From NCBI GenBank assembly GCA_030267565.1, contig BRXU01000037.1, positions 310,001 to 374,000 on the forward strand: 64,000 nt of DNA, in the 5' to 3' direction. Of the stretch, positions 1 to 11,300 are shown one piece after another (the stretch's first letter is position 1; each line of letters begins with the position of its first letter). The notes under the pieces are model-generated. The model was given only the letters and a program-made list of their open reading frames with translations, was not told the origin of the DNA and did no database searches. Position numbers and translations under genes: made by a program. This DNA comes from Pleodorina starrii. Lineage: Eukaryota; Chlorophyta; Chlorophyceae; Chlamydomonadales; Volvocaceae.

Positions 1-205
1 CGGATGGGCGGGGGCGGATGCGTTTCTCTGCTGGCATGTGGTTGCTGCTGCGGGAGTGTGGACATGTCGTATGGGACCGGGGAAGTGGGTTTGTGCGTGC
101 CACCCATCAAGAACCCCCTTCGCCGCCGCCCTTGCTGTCTCCCTTACTCATCCCCACCGGTTTGTCGGTTGACGGTTTGTCTGTTGACGGTTTTGGTGTG
201 TGCAG

Positions 206-1353
206 AACGAGGAGCTGGCGGTCCTGCGGGAACGGCTGCGGGGGCTGGAGGCGTCCAACCAGCACCTCAGGTGGGCGGTTTCGGAGGGTGGGTGGGCGGG
301 TGGGTGCGGCTGCTGACATTTCCACCTGCACAGTTGAGAACCTGGCGGGGGTACCGTCAAAGGAAATTACCGCAGCGGAGACGGAGACGGCGGGGGGCGG
401 GGGGGAGGTCCATGCAGCCCCTGCAAGGCGGAGCTAAGCGATGACCAGCCGGAACCCAGGGGGCGACCCCAGAGATGACCCTACCTACCTACCTACCTAC
501 CTACTTCCATACCTACCTACCTACTTCCATACCTACCTACCTACTTCCATACCGAACGCACCCCTTAACCTCACCGTGTAGCCTCGCCACCGCGCGGCGG
601 GGTCGGTCGGTCGGAGGGGTTTGAGATTGCATGGCGTAACACCCTAGGTACTGGTGGCCGCAACCAGCCCCACAGAAAGCCGTGGAGGCCGGAGGGGTGC
701 TGGCCTGTGGGTGGGGCCTGTGGGTGGGGGCCCCAGGTTGGGATGGCCATGTGGCTGATGCTCGCGCCTGGAGAAATGGAGCGACCGCCAGCAGCGGCAA
801 TGCGCACAAAAGGTTCGCACCGCCGCTTGGTCCCCCACTGTGTGACGGAGGCGCCGTGCGGGTGCCGGTCCCCACCCCCCCGCCCCCGACGGTCCGCACT
901 GCCAACCAACAACCGACCGACTGACCCGGTGACCGCCAACCGACTAACTGACCTACCGACCGCAGAGAGCAGCTGCAGCGCAGCGACGAGCACCGGCAGC
1001 TGCTGGGCGGCACCATCCGCACCATCAAGAAGGAGTTTGAGGACTTCAAGAGCCGCGTGGTGGTGGAGGGCTCCCTAGCACTCCCGACGGAGCAGCTGCC
1101 GCCGCTGCAGCAGCTCAACTTGGGGGCAGTTGCCCCGGCGGCTGCGGGGGCGGGAGGAGGTCCGGCAGCGGGCGCGGGGGGAGCGGCGGCAGCGGCGGCG
1201 TTCCAAACAGCGCCCTCGCCGTCGCCGGTGGCGTCGCCGGCGCCGCTGATGGGCTCCCCGCAGCTGCCGATGCCCGGGCCCAGCGGGGGCGACGGCGATG
1301 CAGCGGGGGCGGCGGCACCGGCTGCGCCGCGCGACGGTGCCGGGAGACGATGA
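206..1353 (+). CDS. 3' end of a coiled-coil protein gene (partial, two exons seen)
   Basis: Two exons can be joined. The first is 206-270, after a TGTGTGCAG acceptor and before GTGGGC. The second is 966-1353, after a CCGACCGCAG acceptor and ending at TGA. The phases agree (two bases, then one). The first exon reads NEELAVLRERLRGLEASNQH and the second opens EQLQRSDEHRQLLGGTIR followed by KKEFEDFKSR. This is a charged, heptad-like stretch typical of a coiled coil. It is followed by a disordered Ala/Pro/Gly-rich tail ending in PRDGAGRR. The 695-bp intron between them holds a short tandem repeat. Upstream exons lie outside the window, so the family cannot be named. A structural or scaffold role is only an inference from the coiled coil. 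Confidence 0.6.
480..553. repeat. CTAC/TTCCAT tandem repeat in an intron
   Basis: Runs of CTAC interrupted by TTCCATAC make a short minisatellite within the 695-bp intron of the coiled-coil gene. No coding signal is seen. Confidence 0.8.
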
Positions 1354-4234
1354 CGGAGGGCGGGGGGCGGTTGGGGGAGGGAGCGCTTGACGGAGACGAG
1401 GGCGGAGGACGGCCGCGCTGACAACCTGCTGCAGCGGACTTCCGGCAGCAGCAGCAGCAGCAGCAGAAGGCGCCTGGTGATGCGGCTGTACTGGGAGCAG
1501 CAGCCTCTGTACCTCGGCGGCCCCCGTCACGGGGGAGTGGCGGCGGCTTCGCAGCGGAGCGGAGGGGAGCAGCAGACGGGGGGTATCGAGTGACACGGAC
1601 GCTCTGGAGAGCGCCACGGCCACGTCTTCTTGCGGCCGCGCGGAATAAAAAACGTGAACGTAACAGTGCCGGCGTGGGGCCGCTATGCCTTTTGCCGTCC
1701 ACGTTGAGCCGCCCCCCGCGGGGGGCCTGGGGCTGCTGCGGCCCAGACGCGGCGCAGATGCGTGGTCTCCCGGCTGGCTGTGAGCTAGGCTGGGTGACGA
1801 ACTTGCTCAGGCGGCTGCACTCGGCTCAGGCCAGCTGAGCCGCAGTGAGGGCTGGCTGCTTCCTGGCGGCAGCGGCGGTTGCAGAGGCGGACGCGGCGGC
1901 GGCGCGTCTGTCGGCGGCGGCGGCAAGCGGCGGTGTGGCTGACAGGCCTGCAGACGGCTCTCGCAGTCCCCTGCGGCTTCCTGCAAGGGGCGCAGACAGC
2001 TGGGGGCCCACGGACGGAGCGGCTGATTGCTACGCGGCTTACGACTGGCGGCAAGACAGAGCGCTCAATGGCGGGGCGCGGCGGCGGCGAGCCCGCCCCC
2101 CCTGCCGCCGCCGGCGGCGCTGAGGGACCTGCTGCCGCTCCAACGCCTCGGGACAGCTGACGGGTTTCGGAGCTTTGGTTGAGAGCGCCGCAGGGCGGGG
2201 GGCCCAAGCGCGCGCTCGCGTTCACACCCTAAAAGAGTTGCGTTGCCGTTCCCTTTCTTCGCCGCAGCATCGGCGGTTGCTTTTACCAGCACGGGTGGGG
2301 TGGGGGGTACACACGCACATAAGAGGACAGGTGGACGGACGGACGGACGGACCCACGCGCGCGCATCCTTTTTTACCCCCCCCCCACACACACACACGTG
2401 CACATGGGCTGTTGAATGGCCACACACACACACACGCACACACACACAACCCAATGGACGGACGGATGGACGGGCGGTGTCCCGCGCTGTGTGGGCGTAG
2501 AGTAGTCACGTGAAGCAGTGGCGTGAGGCCGCCGAGTCGCAACAATCGCGACGGAGGGCCCCTTCCCCAAACGGTGTGTGACGGTGCGGACTTTTGAGGT
2601 GATGACGGTGCGGACCTGAGGTGAGGTGATCATGGTCGACTAGGCGCGGGGGAAACGTGGGGGAGGTGGCTGGACGGGACGGAAGGTGGAATAAGAGGGC
2701 CCCGGTGGCGACCGTGGACCGGCGGAGCACGGGCTGGGACCAGTCAGGTGGGATGCGTGACATTCAGGTGGGATGCGTGAAGTTTACAGTGTTCGTTATG
2801 CTTCCAGCCGGCCACATCTGGCATAATGTCGAGACCAAGCAAAGTCCGGATGCGGCAAACGCCGCTTTTTTGGACCGGACCCGGATCAAACCGTGTGCAA
2901 AGCATTTCAGGGTCCCTCGAACTTTTGTCCCTCCATATGCGCGCGCACGGCGCTGTTTCGCCAACACATCTTTTGATGTTACTATATACACTAGGTTCCA
3001 TGTCCTCCACCAATCAACAGACAAGGCAACAATAACACGTCGTGGGCGCGGAGCGCTTACGCGGCCCGCCCAGCAGCCCCGGCGAAGCGCCGAGCAACAC
3101 TGACGCAATCTACTACTACAGGCGCGGAAGCCGGCGGAAAACGCCGTCCAACAAACGGCACGACCCGACCCCAATGTCCTACTGTCCGGGGAGAGGGGGG
3201 TTACGAACTCTCAACGCGACAGCTGCGTTGCACAGAAACTCAGGAAGGTAAAGAAACCCAGTTTGCGTTGCAAGGAAACTCAGAAACATTTACGACGCTA
3301 CCGGATGCTCCACTGCGGGTAGGCTATAAGTGGCTCGCATGCCTGCGGCTTCGTGGGGGCTTCGCCTGTGTACCACGACCCTTCCCTATTGTGAGGACGT
3401 GGCGTGGCTATATGTTGAGAAAGTACAGAGCCCTGCTGCCGCGCGTGCACAAGCAAGCAAGAGAACAAACAAACAGCTCCTGGCGGCGGCGAAGACAGCG
3501 CCGCCCCGTACTGTGCCGTATGCACACCAGCCGCCCTGGCTGCCAACCACCAACAATGCTCGTTTTCAAACCACAGCTACAGAATGTAGAAGAGAATCTA
3601 TGTGACAAAACAGACGCGACGAGACCGCCCCCGGCCACCGGCGCCGGTCATTCTTCCGACCAGGGCAAACGGCACGGGCCCCGTGGTGTGTGCACGGGCC
3701 AAGCGCGGCAGCGTCCCCTACAAAATGGACAGGCTGGGGACGTCGCTGCTGGTGAAAAGCCACCTGCAGCGGTGTGCCCGTAAACCCCAGCCGCCTACAA
3801 AAATAAACTCCGATGAGATGATGAACAAACACAGCCGGGGACACGCACGCATGTCGTCCGCAGTGTTTGCAGACGGCCTGAGCGCAGCACGGCACGGCAG
3901 CACTGCACGTGCGGCCGCGGCAGGCTTTCCCCCCTGCTCTGCCCTCTCCGCAGCCCGGCAGGCGACCGCGCTCACCGGTGTAAACTACTCTTTCTGGGGT
4001 TCTGAGGATTTTATCCGACCCCCGCCCGCCCACAGTAGAATGTTCAGGGGAGTGATAACAAAAGCAGCACCGGTCGTCGCGCCTCGTCGTCGTCCCGCGA
4101 AATCGGGCCCCGTGGAGGATCGTGGAGGATTGTGGGTATAGGTACATCGCAGGAGGAAGCAAAGCGGGAGGTAACGAGAACAAAAACACCAACCCCTCTC
4201 CTTCCTCTCCGCCTCAGCCTGCGTCCTGCGCCGT
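1354..4234. other. Convergent intergenic region, no supported gene
   Basis: This stretch lies between the stop of a + strand gene and the stop of a - strand terminal exon, so it should hold two 3' UTRs. It is CG-rich up to about 2200. It contains simple repeats: GGAC runs near 2335-2352 and CA runs at about 2384-2450. It becomes less GC-rich after about 2750. Open frames on both strands are low-complexity or compositional, and none shows a recognisable domain or consistent splice sites. One minus-strand TGTAA (TTACA at 2784-2788) could be a distant poly(A) signal. Confidence 0.6.
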
Positions 4235-4583
4235 TCAAGACCGGCGAGGCTGGTTGATGCTGCGGGCCATGGTGGTGCCGCAGCGGCCGCTGCCGTGCGG
4301 CTTGACATGGCGGCCCGGCCACTGCGACGGCGCGCGCGTCGTAGCCGCTGCGGCACGTTGCGCCACCTTGCCCACCATGGCGTATAGCTGTTGCGTTGCC
4401 GCCGTCGCCGCCGCCGTGGCCTTGCCGCCGGCCGCCGCCGGCTGCGTTGGCTCCGCATGCGGCGATGCCACGCCCTTGAGGTGCGCCGGCACGTTCAGCG
4501 ACGCGTACGTGTTGCCGTTGTGGTCCAGAAAGAGCGGCTCGGCGGCGGTGGCAATATCGGCGTGGGTCCCGAACGGCCCTTGC
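4235..4583 (-). CDS. Terminal exon of an unidentified gene
   Basis: Read on the minus strand, a CGCACAG acceptor is followed by one base completing a codon and then an open frame. It begins QGPFGTHADIATAAEPLF, then LDHNGNTYASLNVPAHLKGV, and runs to a stop at 4235. The first half has high-complexity composition like real protein. The second half is Ala/Thr-rich. The same frame is open further upstream to about 4757 but has no Met there, so an upstream exon is needed and was not identified. It is unlikely to belong to the DUF3605 gene further upstream, because that gene has its own in-frame stop and TGTAA signal. No domain is recognised. Confidence 0.4.
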
Positions 4584-6120
4584 CTGTGCGTTCGATTGAG
4601 TTTGCGTGGGCGGGCAAAGGGAGAAAGGTTGGCACAGAACGCGAGTTGACGGGGACGGCTGCACGATAAAGAGTTTCGCGGGGGAGGGGAAGAGGGCTGG
4701 GGTGCACGACTGCAAGAATGTCGATCGGAATGTGTCAGCGCACAGACAGCGGGGCTCCGTCATGCCACGCAGCGCGTATTATGGCATGACACGGCGCTGA
4801 AGACAATCGCTACCCAAGGTAATTTCTCTCGGCCAAATCAAGGCGCGAATCTCAATAGGGCCAAAAATTCCGGATATAAAAAATTGGACAGGGTGCCAGC
4901 AAGCACGGCTCTAGCAGGTGCGCTCAGCAATTTGAGTTGGCAAGCTATTCATCTCAATGGGTTTCGGAAAGGAATAGGGTCGCAGGCGGGGTTACACAAT
5001 TTCAGCTGCTAACAGACCCCGAGAGGATGTTTGGGTCCGCAACGGCACTCACCAGGGGCCGAAAGCAACTTTGCCAGTGCGAGGATTCACCGCACTTTCC
5101 TGGTTGGGGCTCGGCGGCGATTGAGGACTCACGGGCTTCCTCTTGCTGCGGAGCCCTAGAGCCTTCGCGGCACGAGAACGCGCAACGCGGCTGCTGCCGG
5201 TGGTGAAGCATGGCTTCGAAAGCTCAGCTGCGTTACGTCCAATCTTCAGTGCCATATTCTGCAGACAGAGCGTCGGCAACATTTATGGATGTGGCTAATT
5301 TGTAATTCCAGCAACAAAGTTCCGACTTTCGACCTGCTCCCCCACCTGGGACATGCCCGGTATAACGGTGCAGTTCATAAGGGACTGGTGCGTCGTAGCC
5401 ATGCTAACCCTGCGTGATTTTTGATTAAGGGCAAGTTCGTCCTCGTCAGGCCTGCTTGCTCCTGCATAAGCGGCATCGATGGATGTGTTCCACAAACTCC
5501 CAGCAGACGTTACATGTCTTACGTGCAGCACCAAGCGAAACGTCCAACGACTTCCTTCGGGACCTAACGATCCGGGGTCGGAAGCTTCTCGGAGAGTATC
5601 GAAAGTAAATTCCAACACAAAAGCAATTCAAGATAGAGGATCAGCAAAGCTGAAAGCTTATGATGACACAATCGAGTTGGAAGGTACAAAGCCCGGCATA
5701 AAATGTATGCAGAGGGTTTCGCGTTCGTACGCGTAGTACAATTGAGACTGTCCTGTGAGCTATGAGCTGTGACAGTCTCGATGACACACATCGCCACCCA
5801 CTCGCACGCATTACACGCCTCATTTGTTCAGAATCGCTTTCAACCTCAGGACACGTAATCGCTAAATAAGCACATTGGCCAGCTGCTGTCATCCCACCGC
5901 GCAGTGAGGCCCGAGCACCAGACACGCCACGCCCTTCGAGCCACCTTGCATGTTGCATCCGCCTCCTGCTGTCCACCTGTCCCATGGCCGCGGGGCCCGT
6001 ACTGGGTCACAAACTCACAATGAGCCAACCCAGCTCCGTGGAACGGCAATCGAGCTAAGGCCGGAGGCGCCGAGGAATCCACCATGGCAGCCCCTTGCAC
6101 CGCGCCCGTGCCAGCGGAAA
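4584..6120. other. AT-richer region with weak open frames
   Basis: This 1.5-kb stretch is less GC-rich than its neighbours. A minus-strand frame at about 5295-5618 gives roughly 107 residues of fairly complex sequence (starting LEFTFDTLREASDPGSLG) but has no ATG and no clear splice sites. It could be an exon of the gene whose last exon is at 4235-4583, or chance. No repeat or mobile element was recognised. Confidence 0.3.
5811..5815 (-). terminator. Candidate poly(A) signal TGTAA of the DUF3605 gene
   Basis: TTACA on the + strand reads TGTAA on the minus strand, about 306 bases past the stop at 6121. TGTAA is the usual poly(A) signal of chlorophyte nuclear genes. A 5-mer is weak evidence on its own, but its position suits this gene. 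Confidence 0.45.
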
Positions 6121-7252
6121 TCAGTTCCATAGTTCCGCTTCGCCTGAGGAACCACATTCACAACGCCGGATTTCCACTGTTAATAAGGTGTGAGACATTG
6201 GCCTTGACATTGGACTTGCCAATGAACGCACCGGCAGCGCAGGCAGCGTGCGTACGAAAGGAACAGACTGGAACAGATCTCGTGACCGAGTTTCGATCGC
6301 ACCTGGCTTAGCCACGAGCGCCGTTGGCTTCAGGTTCCTCACGAAAACGTGGCAGTGCCATATCTGCGGAAGAGCGGCGAGAGCAGCATGCATCGGGTTT
6401 GTCAGCAACCAACCGATGCAGAACCAGACCGGCACCGGCGTCCAGCCTGGACCCCATGCCCAAGCGGGGCCACATCCAGCCAATGCGAGGCAACACGTCC
6501 TCCATGCGTCCCCTTCCACCCAGCCCTTACGTACCGCCCGAATAGACTGGTACTGCGGCGGGTTGACAAACCACACGTACTCGGCAGTCTCGGACGGAAG
6601 CCGCTCCACAATAAGCTGTTCGACCGTTTCGTCGCTCAACGCGCCATTGCTGCACCATATATTGATGTGCGCGATGTTGCGATCGACGTAATAGGGAAAC
6701 TCGTTTGCCATCACCTATGATACAGTACCACAGTTGCCCCGTTCATGCCACGGAAGGTAATTTGGTCCTGTGTAATAGCTTGCGTCCTACCAGGACGTAG
6801 CGTTCAGATGCAGTGGTGTCGGATGCGGTGTCGACGGCCAGCTTGCCTCCATTTTGCTCTTGCTTTACCAACGGCGCCCCAAATAACCTCGATCGAAGTT
6901 CATCGGTCACGGACGCATAAGTCTCCAGTATCTTTGCGCGGTGGGCCCGGTACGAAAACAAATCAGCCTCGCAACGCCCCAGCACACCGAACGCGTCAAT
7001 GTCGCTGGTTTTGCCCCGATGGACCAATTCCTTGATCTCATCCCAACTCAAGCGCTCCGAAAGAACGGACGTCATTCCCTTGGTAGGAGCTTCCGCGAAA
7101 TCCCTTCCTGCTGCTGCCGCTGTTGCCGAACCGTGATAACCCGGGAAAGCCGAGCGGACGCCTCCAGATGTGCCGTTGGCTCGAAACACGTACGTATATG
7201 AGCAGCGAGGCACTAAGCTTCTTGCAAGCAGCACCGCTCGTTGCATCGACAT
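6121..7252 (-). CDS. DUF3605 family protein, putative organellar targeting
   Basis: Three exons on the minus strand: 7252-6869, 6714-6535 and 6363-6121. The introns start GTAAAG and GTACGT and end TAG and CAG. All junctions are phase 0, giving about 268 residues, which fits this family. The N-terminus (MSMQRAVLLARSLVPR) is Arg-rich and lacks acidic residues, like a mitochondrial or plastid presequence. The body matches the DUF3605 pattern: a LSWDEIKELVHRG start motif, then NEFPYYVDRNIAHINIW after the first junction, then VWFVNPPQYQSIRA and WHCHVFVR. The function of this family, found in fungi and algae, is unknown. The last 60 residues after HVFVR are not conserved-looking. The last exon might instead splice onward, for example at the weak GTCACG near 6286. 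Confidence 0.72.
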
Positions 7253-7970
7253 CTCATTGGGCCGCGGTCATCGCCCATCGGTACAGTCTGCAGGTGCTTT
7301 AATCTACCCTCCATTCGCACCCACAATTGTGGGTCCAATTAATGGAGCCGTAATGCAACGCGGCAACAACAGCAGGCCGAGTGGTACGACGTCTGCACGG
7401 CACTCATCAGTCCGCGCCTGTCCGAGCCAGTCGCCGTGCCTTGCATCGCAGAAGGGCCACATCGCACCGTGCCACGCTCCCGCCGCCATCAATGCCGCTT
7501 TCCGCCGCACCGCCTCACACCAGCTCACCATGACAAGAAAGAAGGCGCCCAGCAGGGAAGCCAGGAACGCTGCGACACCGGAGACGGGGTCCGAGACACC
7601 GGAGACGGGGTCCAGAGCAAAACTACACCCGACAACAACGGCCGCCTCCCATCCCATGCGCTATTGTCACCTCCCCGCCTTTTCCTGCCTGCCTTTCCCG
7701 CTCCCTCGGCCTTCACAGCGGCCCGCAACGAAACACAGCACAGCACCGCACCGCACTGCACCGCACTGCACCGGGTGCGGCCCGCCCGTTGAGTTTGTCC
7801 ACCTTGGCCGGTACACGGAATCGTTGCTTCCCCGCCCCTCGCTGCCCCTCTGTCCCTCCGCCCCGCGGCGATTTCCCTGTCCCGCCACCGCCATCGCCGC
7901 CACTGCGATCCGCTCCACCCCTCTACTTTCCCCATCGGCCCCCGTTCCTTCACTGCGATTCGTGATTTCC

Positions 7971-7975
7971 TTACA
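7971..7975 (-). terminator. Candidate poly(A) signal TGTAA of the MSP-domain gene
   Basis: TTACA on the + strand, about 370 bases past the stop at 8342 on the minus strand, in AT-richer local sequence. This fits the chlorophyte poly(A) signal but rests on one 5-mer. Confidence 0.4.
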
Positions 7976-7995
7976 ACCAACCCCCGCCCGACACC

Positions 7996-8140
7996 ATCCA
8001 CCCGCCCACATCCATCCATCCCATCCATCCACCCACATCCATCCATCCCATCCATCCACCCACATCCATCCATCCCATCCATCCACCCACATCCATCCAT
8101 CCATCCATCCACCATCCATCCATCCATCCATCCACCCGCC
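7996..8140. repeat. CATC/CCAC minisatellite
   Basis: Tandem units of about 25 bp built on CCATCCATCCCATCCACCCACAT, followed by pure CATC runs. They lie in the 3' flank of the MSP-domain gene. Confidence 0.85.
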
Positions 8141-8341
8141 CACATGCAGCCGCGGTCGGGTCCGGGACAGTGCCGGCCGGCGGTGCAGCCGGGCAGGGTG
8201 GCGACCGGGTCCGTGCGCATGGCCCCTCCACCCCCCACCCCCACGCACACATGCACACACACAACACACATCCATGCCGCTCCATGACGATCGCCAGCCA
8301 ACCGCACTGACCACATCTGGCCGCACCTGACCGCACCTCAC

Positions 8342-11300
8342 TCAACCGAGCGCGTCCCAGTTGGCCTTCAGTCTCTGCATATCCCCCGCCCCCACCGCCG
8401 CCGCCGCCGGGGCCTTACCCGCCGCCACCGCGCCCTTGCCGACCGCTGCGGCCGCTGCCGACCTGGTCGCAGCAGCCGGTTTCGGGGCGGGCGAGCGCGC
8501 GACCGCGGCCGCCGTCCCGCCGGCCGCCGCGGCTCGTGCCCCTCCGGGCTGTTGTTGCCGGCAGGCGGGCCCGCTTGCGCCTCGGGAGCCAGCAGTAGCA
8601 ACAGTAGCAGCACCCCCCTGGATTCAGGGGACCGTAGGGCGCAGGAATCGAACGCAGGCGGGTCGAATGCCAACGTGTGGGAGCCAGCGTGGATCAATCA
8701 TAGGCGAAATTCAACGCGCGAACGGAATCGAACGCGCGGGTGACGAGGCCCGCAGGCGACCGCGGCCGGGAGGGAGTGGGAACAAGGCAGGTGGGAGAGA
8801 GGCCGGGTCGGCTGGCAACGGACCGCCGCAGGCGCCTTTTCCCATCTTGCACCTCCGCCCAAACCTGCGTGTATGGACGCGCCCGGCGCTGCCCGCGCCG
8901 CAGGGGGCCCGTGCAGCACGCGGGGTGAGCTACACGGCGCACACAAGGTGCTACAAAGTGCATCCTCATCCTCATCCTCATCCACATCCACATCCCCACG
9001 ATCCCTACGCTTCCGCCGCCGCCGCCGCCGCCGTCGCATCTGTTCCACCGCTGCGGCTTTTTCGTAACGCTTAGCCACCCCCAATGACCCTTCCGCCCAA
9101 CGTACCTCCCCGAGCAGTGCCCCCGACTCCGCTGACGCCCGACGAGGACCCGCCGCCGCCGCCGCCGGCACTGCCGTACCGGTGCTGCCGCTGCTGCTGC
9201 TGGATCGCTTCAGCACAGCGGCGGCGCCTGACCCCGCCGCCGCGCCCGACGGCCCCGACAGACGCGGCGCCGCCGCGCTGCCGCGGCCGGCGGCGGCCGT
9301 GCCGGCGGAGCCGCGCCAGCCCGCACCGCCACCTCCTCCGCCGCCAGTACGGCCCGTGCCGCTGGCGCCGCCGCCGTTGGCCACGTCACTATCGATCTGT
9401 CGCTGCAGCTGTACCTCGAACTCGCTCTCCTCCGGATAGTCGCTGTCGACGGCGCCGGACGACAGACGACCCGCGGGTCGCCGCGTCGCGGCGGCGGCGG
9501 CGGCGCCACTGCCGCCGGCGAGCGCCGCAGCGGCCTTCCCCATCCGCGACCCAGCGGCGACGGCAGCAGCGGCGGCGGCCGCCGCCGACGGCGCGCCGAG
9601 CCCGCCGCTGGACGCGGCGCCGGCGCGCGGTGGCAAGTACGACCCGGGCGACGCCGCCGCGCCGCCGCCCAGAACGCCAGCGGGCGTCCGCCGCGGCGCC
9701 GGCGCCGGCGCCGGACCTGCCGCTTTCAACACATTGGACTCAATTTGTTGTACGAGTCGCGCCTCAAGGTCGGCGTCGTCGTGGTCATTGGCGTAGTAGC
9801 CGTCGCCGCCGTCGCCGTCGCTGTCGTACCCCGCCGCCGCGGCGGCGGAGCCGGTCGTCGACGGCTGCCGCCGGCGGCCGCTGCTGGGGCGGTAGTTGGG
9901 CGGCAGGCCGTACTGCAAGTACGACGGCAGGGAGGGCGCCGGCGATATGGCGGGCCGGGCCCAGTCTGGCAGGCGAGCAGGCGGGCGGGGTGGGCGGGGT
10001 GGGCCGGGTGGGCGGGATGCGGGTTCGACTCTTCAACAGGACAGGTTCAGGCCCAGGTTCAGGGGTTTTGGGTTTAGGGTGGTTCCGTGCGGAGGCGCGG
10101 CGGGGGAGGGACGGCCACGGGACGGCAGCACGCGCGCAGGAAAGGGTTTTAGGGTTTTAGGGTTTTGGGTATGAATGGAGCCTAGCATTGTGTCGCCATG
10201 ACGTCGCGCATGAACGTTGCGTCGCGTCGTGTAACGAACCCCCCACCCCACCCCCACCCCTACACACACACACGATGTCGCCGTGGTGCAATGAAGAAGG
10301 GGGGCATCTCCCCACCACCACCCGGGGCATCTCACCTGCCCCTCCCGAGGGTCCGCAGGAAGGCGGCCGCTTGGGCGACGGTGCCGGCAAGTCCGTGATG
10401 CCCAGCTCACGGAACGCAGCCGCAAGCGCAGCCTGACGAAGAGGGTCGGGCTCATCGGAGGCGGCGGCAGCCGTCGCGGCGCCGCCGGCGCCGTTGTACG
10501 GCGGTGGCGGCGGCGGCGGCGGGCGGCCCAGCGGCGTGGCGGCGGCGGATGCGGCGCTGCCGGGGCGCAGCGACGCCGTCAGGGGCAGGTTGCCGTAGTT
10601 GAGAGGGGCCAGGGAGACGCGGCCGGAGCCGAGCGAGGGGGCGGGGCCGGGACCACCGCCACCGCCGCCGCCTGGCAGCGGCGGCGGCGGCGGCGGTGTT
10701 AGCGACAGCCGCGGCGGCGTCATCGGCAGGGAGGAGCCGCCGGTGCCGCTGGCTCTGTCGAAGACATGGGGTGGGGAAGGCGGAAGGGGAGGCTGTGTGT
10801 GTGTTGGGGAGAGGCGGCTGTCATGACACGGTTGACAGGCCTAGTCAGCGCGCATGGGCGGATCGAAGGCGCCAGTCACGGCGCGCGACCTCTTTGTTCG
10901 CGACCTCTTTGTTCGCGACCTCTTTGTTCGCGACCAAACAAGATGTTTGCTGGCGCCTCACTCACGCCCCAACATGGCAAGAAACCAATCCGTGCGCAGT
11001 AACAACCCTGTACGACCCCCGGCGTACGGCATTAAACCATGCCGTACACCACTCGATCGAAGGAGCTACGGAAGGAGCTCCAAGAAGGAGCTACGGTGCC
11101 TTCGGATCCCGTCTGCGCACCTGGACGCCTGCGGCGGCGGCGGCGGCGGCGGCAGCGTCGACGTCGACGCCGACGGGCCGACGTCGCTGCAGTCGACGAC
11201 GGTGGCGGCCGACAGAAGCTCCAGGGAGGGTTCCAGGGCGTTTCCGCGAGCGTCGTACAGTTTGCCGTTCAGAGCAAAGGCCAGCTTGCCGGCCGAAGCG

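Larger units (their letters stand above)
7253..8341. other. Intergenic: promoter of the DUF3605 gene and 3' UTR of the MSP-domain gene
   Basis: Both flanking genes are on the minus strand, so this gap holds the upstream region of the first and the 3' UTR of the second. It is C-rich, with short direct repeats (two GGAGACGGGGTCC-containing units at about 7578-7613). No coding sequence is supported. The long open frames here are products of a CATC-type microsatellite and skewed composition. Confidence 0.55.

Noticed and set aside
7170..8330. 386-residue + strand frame rich in HPSHPSTHI
   Set aside because: It overlaps the DUF3605 first exon on the other strand and a CATC minisatellite; no domain.
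8640..8740. AATCGAACGC words resembling tRNA T arms
   Set aside because: The flanks do not form a T stem or acceptor stem, and the words lie in an intron of the MSP-domain gene.
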